The notes beneath the pieces were generated by a model, which saw only the letters and a list, made by a program, of their open reading frames with translations, was not told the origin of the DNA and did no database searches. This document shows positions 30,629 through 41,196 of a stretch of 41,496 bases of DNA, one piece after another (position 1 is the first letter of the stretch; the number at the start of each line of letters is the position of its first letter). The position numbers and the translations under genes are program-made. This DNA comes from Polysphondylium violaceum (Eukaryota; Evosea; Eumycetozoa; Dictyosteliales; Dictyosteliaceae). The stretch covers positions 1-41,496 of the forward strand of contig AJWJ01000173.1 in assembly GCA_000277445.1 (NCBI GenBank), given 5' to 3'.

Positions 30629-30949
30629 TTATTTATGGGTAACTACAATATCAGATGTAGAAGGAGGGGGGTAGTTGAATAGCTTTTTCCTTGGATCAGT
30701 GTTGTTGCATGAATCAATAGCACATTTTTCCAAATGGTTTAAAGATAAAGAGCCTGTGGTGGGACTATTGTGAACCCCACCCGAAAGATTTGACATTGAC
30801 ATGGGATTACTCAATACACTAAGCATATCTGAATAAATAAAATAAAATAAATATATTAACACCATCGTTTAATGATTGTTGTCTCGTAGACTATTTCTTC
30901 ATTGTGTCAACAATGAAAATAGGTTTCTTTACCTACTAAATATATTCAT
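30629..30949 (-). CDS. Small Ser/Asn/Pro-rich protein, 5' end uncertain
   Basis: The secure part is the last exon, 30828-30629, after acceptor TTATTCAG. It gives MLSVLSNPMSMSNLSGG, SLSLNHLEKCAIDSCNN and a Pro/Ser end, stopping at 30629. Two 5' ends are possible. One is a 13-nt exon 30949-30937 (ATG AAT ATA TTT A, donor GTAGGT), giving 70 residues. The other is an exon from 31035 with a His run (MELDNQ then eight His) joined through a weak GTTCAC donor near 30985. No known domain. The unspliced frame starting at 30865 would begin with a hydrophobic run encoded by the T-rich intron, and is less likely. Confidence 0.4.
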
Positions 30950-30992
30950 GATTGATTGAATGATGGATTGATGTTTACTTGTGAACGATTTT

Positions 30993-31017
30993 GATGATGA
31001 TGATGATGATGATGATG
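30993..31017. repeat. (GAT)n / (ATC)n microsatellite
   Basis: Eight GAT units. On the minus strand they read CAT repeats that would encode a His run after an ATG at 31035. Confidence 0.8.
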
Positions 31018-31035
31018 TTGATTATCCAGTTCCAT

Positions 31036-32341
31036 TTAAATATGATATCACTATTTTTAAATAGACTGATATTTATTGATTATCAACACCCATTCATTTT
31101 TTAACTTTGGTGGTGAGAATGGGGTGGTGGGTATATTGATTTGCATTTGGTTAATTGTTTTCTCTTTAAACAACACCAATAGATAATTATTTAGATGGAT
31201 AGGGTATATATCCTTTTATCTCCAAAAATAGGTGTGAGTGTGAGCGGGGGTGTGTCTAGACAAGATAAATGTGATAATGATAGTTTATTTATAATCCCCC
31301 ACACCATTAAACCACACACGATACTGTAGAATCGTCCGATTAAGGAGAAAATCATTTTTGTTTTGGACTTATTTAAAAATAATTTCCAGAATTTAAAACT
31401 CATTTTTGCTTTATAATCAAACTTTTCATTTGATTTTTGTATAAATCCCAAATACATTCATTACATAAATTTGTATTTTCATATTTATTGTTGTTGAAAT
31501 CTAAACAAGAAATCAGTAATTGGTTTTCAATTGAATTTATTATTTTCATCACATTTATGTTTAGTTTGTTCTGTTTGTGTAGTTTGCAAATTAATCCAAT
31601 ATTCCGTTCAATTTAATTTTTTCATGAATCAGGATAGATTTATAAATTCTAATGATATCCATAGCACAGTAGCACAATAGTAAAATAGATAAGCAAACAA
31701 TTGAAACAACTGTATCAATCATAAACTAAGAACCCAAGAGTTTATAACAATGTAAAGTAAAAGTTTGTTTTATATTTTTTAAATCCAAGAATATCTTTTT
31801 TTATGATGGTTGATACAAGATAACTGTTTTCTAAAGAATGTGTGCGTTATTACAATGGGATAAGCGAGTTATTCATTAAGCTATATCGAAATGTATTCCC
31901 AAAGTTAACCACACAATGATGTAAAACCTCTGTATGAGATAAACATTACATTTACCTTGATGGATATGTCAAGCCTAATAGTGTAATATTATAGATATTA
32001 CACTATTCCCTTTTGGGCCAATGAATCCCAATCACAGCAGGCAATATTACGAGACGACTTTGATTCCTCGAGAAGCTCCTATTTCCAATTGCCCCTTATT
32101 TCATTTATTCAACTATATTAATATAATAATAACTCACTCTCAACAATATTGAGATATTATTTGTGACCAAAAACATCTCTTGAATAAGCGAGAAAAAAAA
32201 AAAAAAGAAAAAAATAAAAAAATAAAAAAATAAATTTCTCTCAAAGGGGATTTTTGGTGTGGTAAAACGTTTACTTAATTTTCTTGCTCATATAATTTTT
32301 TTAATATTACTTTGTGTGTAATTTTATATATATAATTAAAT
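31036..32341. other. Long intergenic region with a perfect hairpin
   Basis: About 1.3 kb before the BROX-like gene. The left part, 31100-31280, is G/T-rich on the plus strand, like other minus-gene upstream regions. A minus-strand ATG frame of 88 codons (31191-31457) has no domain and overlaps this GT-rich DNA, so it is not called. The part from about 31850 to 32100 is less A+T-rich than its flanks and holds the 13-bp hairpin at 31977-32007, so an RNA gene is possible. A-runs fill 32190-32235. Confidence 0.45.
31977..32007. repeat. Perfect 13-bp inverted repeat hairpin
   Basis: AATAGTGTAATAT (31977-31989) and its exact reverse complement ATATTACACTATT (31995-32007) flank a 5-base loop TATAG. 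There is no T-run directly after it, so it is not an obvious Pol III terminator. It could be a short hairpin RNA or a cruciform. Confidence 0.75.
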
Positions 32342-33760
32342 ATGGATAATACACCATATGATTCCTATTGTTTCTTTATTCATAGATTAAAGATTAGAAC
32401 AAAAGTAAATCTTAAAGCAGACGTTTTACAATTATCTAAAGATTCACAAGATCCCATTATTGTAAAGTTGGCTCAAGAAATTAACGATGCCTCAGACTTG
32501 ATTGACACCTATTTCTTTTCAGAGAAAGCTAGAAGTTTAAAAGATAGTATGTTGATAGGAGTAGTAGTGTAGTAATAGTATAAGTACTAATATGATGATG
32601 ATAAATTAGTTAATAGAGGTGAACTTATAAATAGTGTAGATAATTATATCTCAATGTTGGCTGGCTTAGTTGGATCTAAAGCTTATCAACCAAGTCAAGA
32701 TTCTACCACTGAATCAGCAGTAGCAGCAACAACAACAAATACAATCAATGCAAATACAGGGGATATTCAAGAGATTAATGAGGATGAGATAATGGACATT
32801 GAAAATAAAAAAGAAAAGAGCTCTAGTCAAGAAAACAATGACAAGATTAGAAAGAATTTTAAATTTACATGGACAACTGTATTTGGATCAGAACGTTCAA
32901 CAACATTTAGTGACACTTTAGTAGAGATGATGAGTGTGTTGTTTAATCTTGGTGTATGGTATCTTGGATATTCAGAATATATCATTTCAAACAAATGGTC
33001 CAAGACAGACGGTCTCTCTGAAGATGACAGACAAACAGTCTATGATTTTCTATTAAAGGCCGCCGGCATATTTGAAAGTCTAAGAGGATCAATGTTTTCC
33101 AGTGTCGCCCAAGAGGATAAATGTACAGATTTCAGCGATGCAATCTTGAGAACCTTGTACTTGCAATCTATGGCCCAAGCCCAAGAAATCACTGTCGGTA
33201 GAGCATTCAAAAAGAACACATCTGCCTCTACAATCACTAAATTGGCAGTCGACACCTCGAGTCTTTACAAAGAGGCCAGAGATTGTTTGGAGTCCAATTA
33301 CAGAGAGAAAATGGCTGAATACAGATTAGAGAAATTCTACAACTTTATTATTTACAAAATATCACTCTATGAATCATTGGCTTATCAACAACAGGCATTT
33401 GCATTAAACTGTTCTCACAAGTATGGTGAAGCCATCGCTACCGCTAAAAAGAGTCAAGCCATTCTTAAAAAGACTCTTACTAGTCTTGTTAGACCTTGTG
33501 TTTGCATCACTCTTTCCCAAGAAACACTTACAAGACCCACATCCTCTCTTTTGCCAATCATTGACTCTACTCTTGCTCGTCTTGAAAGAGAGAATAAAAT
33601 CATTGGTTTCCAATCTATTCCAGATGAAATTTCTCCCCTTCCAGAAGGAAGTAGATTGGTTAAAGTTAGATCCTATGTTTATCCTCCAGTCAATGCCGCT
33701 TGGACCTTTATTGATAATATTTCTTCAAAATTTAATTCTGATAAAAAAATAGAATCTTAA
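32342..33760 (+). CDS. BRO1-domain protein, BROX-like
   Basis: Exons 32342-32546 and 32610-33760 encode 451 residues. Donor GTATGT, phase 1; the junction gives LKDINRGELINSVDNYI. The whole length matches a single BRO1 domain of the BROX type: FKFTWTTVFGS, LVEMMSVLFNLGVWYLGYSE, then LLKAAGIFESLRGS, LYLQSMAQAQEITVGRA, CSHKYGEAIATAKKSQ and the late YVYPPVNAAWTF. BRO1 domains bind the C-terminal tail of ESCRT-III CHMP4/Snf7 and act in multivesicular body sorting, membrane repair or nuclear envelope work. A Thr/Ala/Asn-rich loop with an acidic stretch is inserted at about residues 95-145. Human BROX ends in a farnesylated CAAX box; this protein ends in KKIES and lacks one, so membrane attachment must differ. 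The Alix V domain and Pro-rich tail are also absent. Confidence 0.9.
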
Positions 33761-33785
33761 TTTTAATATTTATATTCTTTGTTTT

Positions 33786-33872
33786 AATAAAATCATAATC
33801 ATCCTTTTTTCCATTTTTTGTACATCAAAAATTGATTTCTATTGACAAAAAAAATATTATGTTAGATTTATT
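33786..33872. promoter_or_regulatory. Facing poly(A) signals, BROX-like and HssA-like genes
   Basis: AATAAA at 33786-33791 lies 26 bp after the BROX-like stop. TTTATT at 33867-33872 is the minus-strand signal 40 bp after the stop of the small gene (33912). Confidence 0.45.
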
Positions 33873-33911
33873 TTACATTTCATTCTTAAAATTAATTAAT
33901 TCGGGTTGTGT

Positions 33912-34213
33912 TTAGATGATATTGGCAGATGATGAAAAGGTGCCTGGTGGGTATCCCATGTGGTAAGAATGTGGATTGGCAGAGTCATCAACCTTTATGA
34001 ATTAAAATTAAATATTATTAGTATTCATAAAACTTTAAATATTTTATAAAACACGAGTCTTACCCAAACGGTGGCACCACCAATACCAATAATATACCAA
34101 CATTGGTTTCCTGTTTTTCCAATGGATGAGGATGCAGATGAACCATTATTAACAGTTTTGTTTGAAATGGATTTCATTGGATTAGAAATAGATGATAAAG
34201 CGTTAAATAACAT
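33912..34213 (-). CDS. HssA/SigN-like small dictyostelid protein
   Basis: Exons 34213-34064 and 33992-33912 encode 76 residues. Donor GTAAGA follows GGATVW, and the second exon gives VDDSANPHSYHMGYPPGTF. The start, LFNALSSISNPMKSISNKT, has the SSISNP signature of the very large HssA/2C/7E and SigN-type families of short proteins known only from dictyostelids, many of them switched on in aggregation or in prestalk cells. The middle has one hydrophobic stretch, CWYIIGIGGATVW. The family's usual Gly/Cys-rich tail is replaced by a Pro/Ser/His-rich one, so this is a divergent member or a related family. Function unknown. It is too short for the call to rest on more than the N-terminal motif and two-exon layout. 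Confidence 0.7.
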
Positions 34214-34842
34214 GTTTAATATAATTATGATTATTAGTAATGTTTGTTGTATTTGATTGAATGATTTACTTGATCAAATTGTTTGTCTATTTATATGTGA
34301 GTTTCTTTTCATTATAAGTTTTTGGCAAAATCGAGATCAAACAAGAAATATTCGAAAACCCCTAATTTTTTCTTTTTTTTCATTTCGAAATCTATTTTTA
34401 TTTTATGTTTTGGCTTTTTTAGTCTTTATCATAAGTAATTATTTGCTTGTTCCCTTGTTTGGTAATCCTAGGACCCATTTCAATTTTTGATTTTCTTACT
34501 TTATTAAATGGTTTTAGATTAAGTGAAAAGAAAAACGGAAATAAATCAAGTCATGTGGAGATTGTGGTGTGGTTGATTTGTTTTGTACAAGCTCTTCTTA
34601 CCCCAACATTATAGTGGTTTTATTTTATTGCCAGTACTATTTCATCATTAGATACGAAGTAAAAAGAAGATAGAGTTTACCTTCAAATTTAAAAACATAT
34701 ATGCAAATAAGTTATGAGATGGTTGGTGAAATTAAATCAATGAAGTGGGCAGTTTTTTGAAATTTTAAATTTTTAATTTTTTAAAAATAAACCATACCAT
34801 TTGATGAGTGGGAATTATGAATAGACATAATTTATAAAAATC
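34214..34842. other. Intergenic region upstream of FNIP gene
   Basis: No gene. A hydrophobic open stretch (34257-34490) has no ATG and is T-run translation. The interval contains the left copy of the direct repeat (34526-34562) and the promoters of two divergent genes. Confidence 0.5.
34526..34562 (+). repeat. Direct repeat flanking the FNIP gene, left copy
   Basis: 32 of 37 bases match 36573-36609. The core is AAAGAAAAACGGAAATAAAT, then TGGAGAT at the end. Both copies are followed 20-25 bp later by GTACAA. Confidence 0.65.
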
Positions 34843-36477
34843 ATGAATAATCTATTCTTTTCACTTTGGAGAAATATTTATCTTAAACAAAAAGTGTTCT
34901 TATCATACACCGATTATGTTATCATTAATAATATAACAAAATTGGATAAACATTACAACCATCTACTATCACTACAGCAAAATAATATACCCGTTGTTTA
35001 TCATTTAAATGATTTAGATCACTATTTTTTATACTCCTCACACAGATATAAGTATATAATCACACATGTTATTGTATCAACCTACTTTTATGTAAATTAT
35101 ATCAACCTTTTACAAAAAGATAACGCACCCATTATATTTGGGGTAACAATAACAGACAAAGACAAGGATCCCATTTTACTTGCCTGTGATCTACCTCGGT
35201 TAATTAAATATTATAAATATACGAATGGAGATTTGATAAACAAAGATTATATACCAAAATCAGTAACATCTGTTTATCTAGAATTTACATCTATAGATGT
35301 TGGTGTTCTTCCAAACAGAGTTAAAACATTGGTATTGGAGAATCAAAAAAGAGATCTTCAAAAAAAGTTCAATACCAAATGTCTTCCTCCATCGCTCACC
35401 CAGTTTAGATTTCATGATAGAGAGAAAAAATTATCAATCAATTTGGATAAATTTCCGAATCTACTGTATTTAAATATAAATTCTTATAAAAATGTGATCA
35501 AAGGCAATGGATCAATTAAATATCTTTTATTAGCTATTGGTTCCAAAAAAGTTTTAAAAAACAAAATTCCAATTACTGTCACCCAACTAAAAGTGAAATC
35601 ACTTATTCCTTTAAACAAGTTCAAACTTCCACAAAACTTAATACATTTAAGCTATCAAATGCTCAACGAGAAAGAAAGAATTGCTTTACCATCTTTACCA
35701 TCCAGTTTGGAGACATTGATTCTAAAATGTTGTTTATCAAGCTATCCCAAAGATTTTCCACCTGCTCTGGCAAATTATACATACACTCACCATAATTATG
35801 ATGAAACAATATTATTTATACCACCAAAAATTAAAAAACTCAAAGCAAAATTTCATTATAAATTAATAGAAGTGCCAATTATACCCCCAACAGTGACAGA
35901 TTTTAAAATGGCCTATCCCCATTATGATTTCATCAAGCCTATGAAACTCGATCATTTAACAAATATAACCAAATTAACTCTACGGTATAATGGAGATCTT
36001 TTTATAGGCATAATACCACCAACTGTTAAAGATCTTTATCTATTACATACTACCCCAATTGAAAAGGGTGTTATTCCAAACAGTGTAACAAAACTAAGTT
36101 TAAAATGTCAATATAGCGTAAGTGTTTACATTCCAAATAGTGTTTCAACACTTAAAGTTAATAGGGAAACAGATATGAGGTATATGAAAATACCAACAAG
36201 TGTGAAAGTTTTAAAAGGAAACCTTAACGAAAGATTTCTATTTGATTCATTTCCAAATATTACAACATTTTGTTTTGGTGAAAAAGACGACATCCCTTTA
36301 TTTGAAAAAATATTAGAGATCAAATTTCCATACTATAATATCAATAGAATTTCATCAAACACTAGATTGGTTACAATAGGAGGTCGTTATCAAAATAGAA
36401 GTAAATATCATTTTATAGATGGGAAAGTATATAAAGAAAATTATAATAAGATTCCAAAAAACATCAATAAATTTTAA
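34843..36477 (+). CDS. FNIP-repeat protein
   Basis: A single exon of 544 residues. The protein opens with FFSLWRNIYLKQKVFLSYTD, the standard N-terminus of dictyostelid FNIP proteins (an F-box-like stretch). From about residue 130 on it is a chain of degenerate leucine-rich-type FNIP repeats of about 22 residues, marked by IP.SVT.L.L: YIPKSVTSVYLEF, VLPNRVKTLVLEN, CLPPSLTQFRFHD, SLPSSLETLILK, IIPPTVTDFKM, IIPPTVKDLYLL, VIPNSVTKLSLK, YIPNSVSTLKVN. The family is expanded to scores of copies in dictyostelids and in some giant viruses. Roles are mostly unknown, with protein-protein binding and possibly ubiquitin-ligase adaptor work suspected. A 37-bp direct repeat flanks the gene, which hints at local duplication. 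It is intact. Confidence 0.93.
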   Translation: MNNLFFSLWRNIYLKQKVFLSYTDYVIINNITKLDKHYNHLLSLQQNNIPVVYHLNDLDHYFLYSSHRYKYIITHVIVSTYFYVNYINLLQKDNAPIIFGVTITDKDKDPILLACDLPRLIKYYKYTNGDLINKDYIPKSVTSVYLEFTSIDVGVLPNRVKTLVLENQKRDLQKKFNTKCLPPSLTQFRFHDREKKLSINLDKFPNLLYLNINSYKNVIKGNGSIKYLLLAIGSKKVLKNKIPITVTQLKVKSLIPLNKFKLPQNLIHLSYQMLNEKERIALPSLPSSLETLILKCCLSSYPKDFPPALANYTYTHHNYDETILFIPPKIKKLKAKFHYKLIEVPIIPPTVTDFKMAYPHYDFIKPMKLDHLTNITKLTLRYNGDLFIGIIPPTVKDLYLLHTTPIEKGVIPNSVTKLSLKCQYSVSVYIPNSVSTLKVNRETDMRYMKIPTSVKVLKGNLNERFLFDSFPNITTFCFGEKDDIPLFEKILEIKFPYYNINRISSNTRLVTIGGRYQNRSKYHFIDGKVYKENYNKIPKNINKF

Positions 36478-36572
36478 AGATTTTAAAAAAGGTTACACAA
36501 TTTTATATCCTTTTTTGATTAAAAAACCCCTTACATTCTAAAAAATGTTAAGTCTTTAATTTTAAGAATAGA

Positions 36573-36609
36573 GAAAGAAAAACTGAAATAAATCAATTGA
36601 TATGGAGAT
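36573..36609 (+). repeat. Direct repeat flanking the FNIP gene, right copy
   Basis: Partner of 34526-34562, starting 96 bp after the FNIP stop. See the left copy for the match. Confidence 0.65.
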
Positions 36610-36667
36610 AGTTATGGTTATTTATGTACAAATTATTTATTATTATTTACATTTAAATCGTTAATTT

Positions 36668-37083
36668 TTAAATATTTAAAATTTCTTCTTTTACTATTAA
36701 TCCTTGGTCCCATTTTTGAAATGACCAATAATGAGATTTTGTTATATTTGTATCTTGATCTGTTGAAAAAGTTATAATGCATTCATAGGCACTGCAATTT
36801 TCGTCGACCAACAGTGTCAAGACTTTTAAATCACTCACTATAGTATGGCTTGCCAATCCTTGTTCAAAAGTTCTATTTTCTTGTTTTCCCACTCTATTTA
36901 CTCCTTTTTCATAAATTATTATCTGATAAATAAAAAATTAGTTTTGACTATACAGTCTCATACCGATTAATTAACACAACATACGTCATTATGATAATAT
37001 TTTTCAAATGCTTCTAAAATTCTATTTTCTTGTATAGCTTTAAGTATAGAGTTTAAATTTTTTCTTATATCTGTAGTTGTCAT
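36668..37083 (-). CDS. SnoaL-like (NTF2-fold) small protein
   Basis: Exons 37083-36985 and 36922-36668 encode 117 residues, a full-length single-domain SnoaL-like protein. Donor GTATGT, phase 0; the junction rebuilds FEKYYHNDIIIYEKGVNRVG, the mark of the family (AFEKYYHDDV, a strand, then GKxxNRxxEQ). Later strands are VLTLLVDEN, YECIITFSTDQDT and SHYWSFQKWDQG, with the closing strand LIVKEEIL. The NTF2-like fold forms a cone with a pocket; SnoaL relatives include polyketide cyclases and isomerases, but stand-alone members usually have no known substrate. Dictyostelids are rich in polyketide genes, though none lies beside this one. It lies downstream of the right copy of the FNIP-flanking repeat. 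Confidence 0.8.
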
Positions 37084-37474
37084 TATATGTTTTGTGTACA
37101 TTGTATAAAATGTAATATTAAATTTTAATTTATAATTGTTGTTGTTAATACAAATCAAATTTGATTAGGTAATAACTCATAGTGTAATTATAGTGTTTTA
37201 TAATCCACCCACATTCTCGATTCAAAACAAGATTTCTAATAATCTGATTCCAAAGATTTGTTGTATTGGAAATTTCTGTGAGTTTTTTTTTTTTGTATTT
37301 GTGACGCACATTTTTGTAAAAATCACCAAAATACGGGAATGTAACGACACTATCAAAATTAATGAATATGCATTTTTTCCACTGCCAATCAATTGATTCA
37401 TTTAAGAGATATATATATATAATGTTGTTCTTTTTTTATTTTTTAATATATTATTAATTATTTTAATTATTATT
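37084..37474. other. Intergenic region, A+T-rich
   Basis: This holds the SnoaL-like promoter and the mS35 3' UTR. An open stretch at 37193-37396 begins without ATG and is not supported. Confidence 0.5.
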
Positions 37475-40400
37475 TTAATTTAATTTAGATTGAATAAAAG
37501 AAGAAAGTTGTAAATTTGATACTTGTTGAGTTGATAAAAGAGGGAAACCACGTAATCTAAAGAGGGAGAGTTTGTCTTGAGTTTGAGCTTGTTGAGATGG
37601 AGTGAATAGAGATGATGATGATTCTTCGGTTGCAGTGATGGCAATTGGTTTAGTTGGTACAAAGTTTGGATCAGCAAGGCAGGATTCATAGAGGATTTCA
37701 TTAAATAATCTTTTAGCTTGGAATTTGTTGTCGGATTGTTCTTTTTGGTTGTCGCAGACCAAGGTTAAAACTTTGGTGATTGGATTGTATCTCTTACCAG
37801 TGAGATCGGCAAGTCTTTGTTCGACGACTTGTGGGAGATTGAATGCGGCAATATTGACACGTAAAATGACTTTTCTATTGATCCAGAAACTCAATTCAAA
37901 TTGATCAGATGGTGAGTGACTGGTGATCATTTGGTATGGATAGGTGTGGATGTGTTCTCTTGGATACCATTTCATACCTCTCTTGAGAACCTCGATATCG
38001 GCATCGCCAATCTTTTCTGGTCTGAACCATTCTTCGCCATTACCTTCTTGGAGATAGTGATAGAGTTCAGCTTCTTCAAAGAGTTCGGGTTCTTGGTCGT
38101 TGCCTGGGACAAGATCATCAAATGTATCTTCTTCTTCCAACACGGTTTCTTCAATCATTGGTGAAGAGTTGGCCAAATCAAATGGTCTGTTAAATGCTCT
38201 AGAGTCGTCTTCGTATGGTAATGGATTTTCTTGACCATTCAAACGAAGTTTGGCCATATCAAATGGTTTGCCCATCATCCAAGGATCGTGAGAGTCTAAT
38301 GGATCGTATTTATCTGAAGCTTTCTTTGGTTTTTTGTTGATTCTTGGAATAGTAATAACACCTTGATCTTTAATAGCTGGCTTGAGATTAATATATAAAC
38401 GTCTTTCATCATAAATTTCATTTTCCAATTGTTGTATACTGTCTTCTTCATCGATTTCATTTATAGAGTCTGTTGTTGTACTATTATTGTTATTGTTATT
38501 ATTTAAAACTACATTACTATCATTCTTACTGGTGGTAATGGTTGTATCGTTACTGTTGGTGTTGTTGGTGGTTGTTTTATCTACATTTGTTTTTTTAGTT
38601 TGTTTGGTATCTTCTTGATCTTGATCAATAATTTCTTTAACAAAGTCTGGGAAAGTATCTGGAGATGCTTCAACGATTTCCTTTGAGATTGGGACATTTT
38701 CCAAAGAGTGTTTCAATACTTTTTCTTCTTTGAGAAGACCCATTTCGGTGAGTTGGTGGGTCAACACACGGACAAGGTCAGTGTCTTTGAGATGCATCTT
38801 AAAGAGTACGTCTCTGTCGACCAAGTCTCTAAAGGTGGTGTCGTATTCAAAGTAGACGTCGTCGGGAATGAGAACATCACCATTGGCTTCTCTGATGGTT
38901 TGCTTGTCGTGTTCGATAACGTCTGGATGGAAGAGATTGTTTTCCTTGTAGCTGGCATACAAGAGATCGACGACTTCGGTGGCAGTCTTTTCATTGACCT
39001 CCTTGTTGGCATACAAATCGGCAATTCTGTTGAGTGCTTCCTCTTCTCTTAATCTAATCTTGGCAGAGAGAACGTCAAGATCAACCAATTCACTTGGTGC
39101 AACTTTGTCGTAAAATTCGTCGTTTGGATCGTCATCAAGGTCGTCTTCTTCCATGTCTTGGTCATCGAGATCCAACTCTTCTCTTTCTTCTGGTGTAATG
39201 TCTTCAACATTCTTAAAGTCAAAGAGTTCTTCGGGGATATCGCCGAGGTCTTGAGTGAGTGCATTAGTTTTAAGTTTGAGAACCTTTTCTTCTTCAGCTT
39301 CCTCTGGCATGTCTTTTGGTAAGTATTGATCTAAATTAAGATTGCTATCATATACTTGGTTTGGAGTAGCTTCTGGATTATAGATTTCTTTATCTTCTGC
39401 AACAGCTGGAGCAGATTTAGTAGATTTAGCAGTGGCTGGAGTAGTAGAGGCAGTAACAGTGGTGGTGGTACCTTCAACTGGAGCGTCGGTGGTAGTGGCG
39501 GCAACAGCACCTTCAACTGGAGCATCGGTGGTAGTGGTGGCAGTGGCGGTTGATGGAGTAGTGTGATCAACAGCATTGAGCTCTTGTTCTGCTTCTTGAA
39601 TCTCTGCAAGGAGTTGAGATCTTTGAGAAGAGTGAGAGTTTTCTTGTTTCAAGTATTCAACGAGATTGAATTCATTTGTATCAACAACAACCTCTTCGGT
39701 GGCAGCAGGCTTTTCTTCTTCTGCAGCATCTTCTTCACCTTCTTTTGGTTCGGCATCTTCGGCAAGTTCTTCGCCCATCAAGAGTTCACCAATTTGATCT
39801 TCGGTGAGTCTTGCAGAACCCAAAGCCATGGTGACGCTGGCATTCTTGATAAGAGTGTTGATATCTTTGGCATCAGACACGGATGGGGTGTTCATTGCCT
39901 TAAAGTACTTTTGAATCTTGTCCAAGTGTTGGTATTTCTGTTCGTTGGTCATCTCTTTTTGTCTGAGGGCAGTTTCAAACTCTTGTTTGACTTGCTCAAT
40001 GTCTTCAAAGATGGATTTAAACTCTTCGCTTGGTGCAATGACATCACCGATATCTTGGTTGTCCAAGATCTCCTTCTTGTCCATCTCGACCTCTTCCATG
40101 AGTTTATTGAATTGTGATTTAATCTCTGCGACGTTGCTTTGCTCGGCGGCTGTGTCTTTGACTGGCTCTGGAAGGTTGTCACCCTCCAACTCTTGAACGA
40201 GACGAACCATTGATGCATACGAGTTTGGATTGGCAAAATCAAATGGAACGGCACTCAATTGGTTGATGTATTCTTCACTGACCATGGTATCGTAACCTAA
40301 ATCGTTGTATTCGTCATTCATGATGAGTCTGTTCAAGTTCATTGGATCGGTGATCTCGGTTCTCTCCAACATTCTCATCCAGGCGTCTTCTTCGTCTGGT

Positions 40401-41196
40401 TTAGAGAGAATAGATTTACCTCTGAAATCCAAAGCATTACGAAGTTGTACGATACTACGGTAATGTTTTTCTAATCCACTGAGTTTATCTTGAGTTGAAA
40501 GTTTTCTCAATTGTCTTTCCAAACGTCTTTCTTCTGCTACCTTGCTCTTGTGTAAAATATTGTTACCACTGGTAACCTCTTTGTAAAGTTGAACTAATGG
40601 TTTCTCATATCTATATAGTGGTTGTTGTTGTTGTTATTGTTGATATTGTTAGAATCTATCTATATTCCTTTCTTACACTACGCTATTATATCTACATACT
40701 GTTCTTTGAATTTGTTTAATTGTTGAGCAATGTAATCAGACTTTTGTTGAGATACATCGTTAAAAGAGATCTTTTTAGTTTGGAATTGAGAGCCCTCCAA
40801 TTCGGCATCTTCTTTAGCTTTGGCTTGAGCTCTGATTTGATGAATGTTTTCTTCTAAATAAAAAGCATCTTGAATGTTGACGTGTTCTCTTTTAAATAGA
40901 TCAAAGTATTCTGGATTGTCGTCGTATCTCATGAGTTTTAATTGTTTCATGTCAATGTTGGCAATCATTTTATCGATATCGACTTCCTCTTGTTTGACTT
41001 CTTCTTTCACTTTAACTTGTTTTCTTTGATCGACCATCAAATCTTCGTCGTCGATAAACTCTGAAAATCCTTTAAATTTACCCTTGTTGTTGGCGCCATT
41101 GTTCTTGGAATAGGATCTGAGTGATCCTACAACAGAAGAACTTTGTCCAAGTTTTAAAGTAGAGGTTTGTTTGAGAGCAGAGTTGATTCTGTACAT
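37475..41196 (-). CDS. mrps35: Mitochondrial small-subunit ribosomal protein mS35, greatly enlarged
   Basis: Exons 41196-40700 and 40610-37475 encode 1,210 residues. Donor GTATGT, phase 2; joining gives KFKEQYEKPLVQLYKEV. The start is a clear mitochondrial presequence, basic and Ser-rich (MYRINSALKQTSTLKLGQ). Residues about 1023-1150 hold the mS35 domain: FRPEKIGDADIEVLKRG, RKVILRVNIAAFNLP, RLADLTGKRYNPITKVLTLV, AKRLFNEILYESC. These match the KVVLKVNV...KLVGPRY pattern of the family. Animal mS35 has about 320 residues, so roughly 900 lie outside the family core. That part is acidic and helical with a Thr/Ala linker holding two copies of TTTDAPVEG, an Asn run, and repeated KPFDMA/RPFDLA motifs. 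It should be a structural mitoribosome protein. Codon use in exon 2 is C-rich, suggesting high expression. Two fused genes were considered, but the splice is clean. Confidence 0.88.

Noticed and set aside
31191-31457. ATG frame of 88 codons on the minus strand
   Set aside because: Hydrophobic and basic mix with no motif, running through GT-rich non-coding DNA. I keep it as a remote possibility only.
34257-34490. Hydrophobic frame that looks like a membrane protein
   Set aside because: No ATG in frame at the start, and the hydrophobic residues come from T-runs (TTT/TTA codons).
34843-36477. FNIP gene as a virus-derived gene, since giant viruses carry FNIP repeats
   Set aside because: The family is native and very large in dictyostelids, and the neighbours are all host genes.
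37193-37396. Open plus-strand frame of 67 codons
   Set aside because: It begins without ATG and includes a Phe run from a T tract. It sits in an ordinary intergenic gap.
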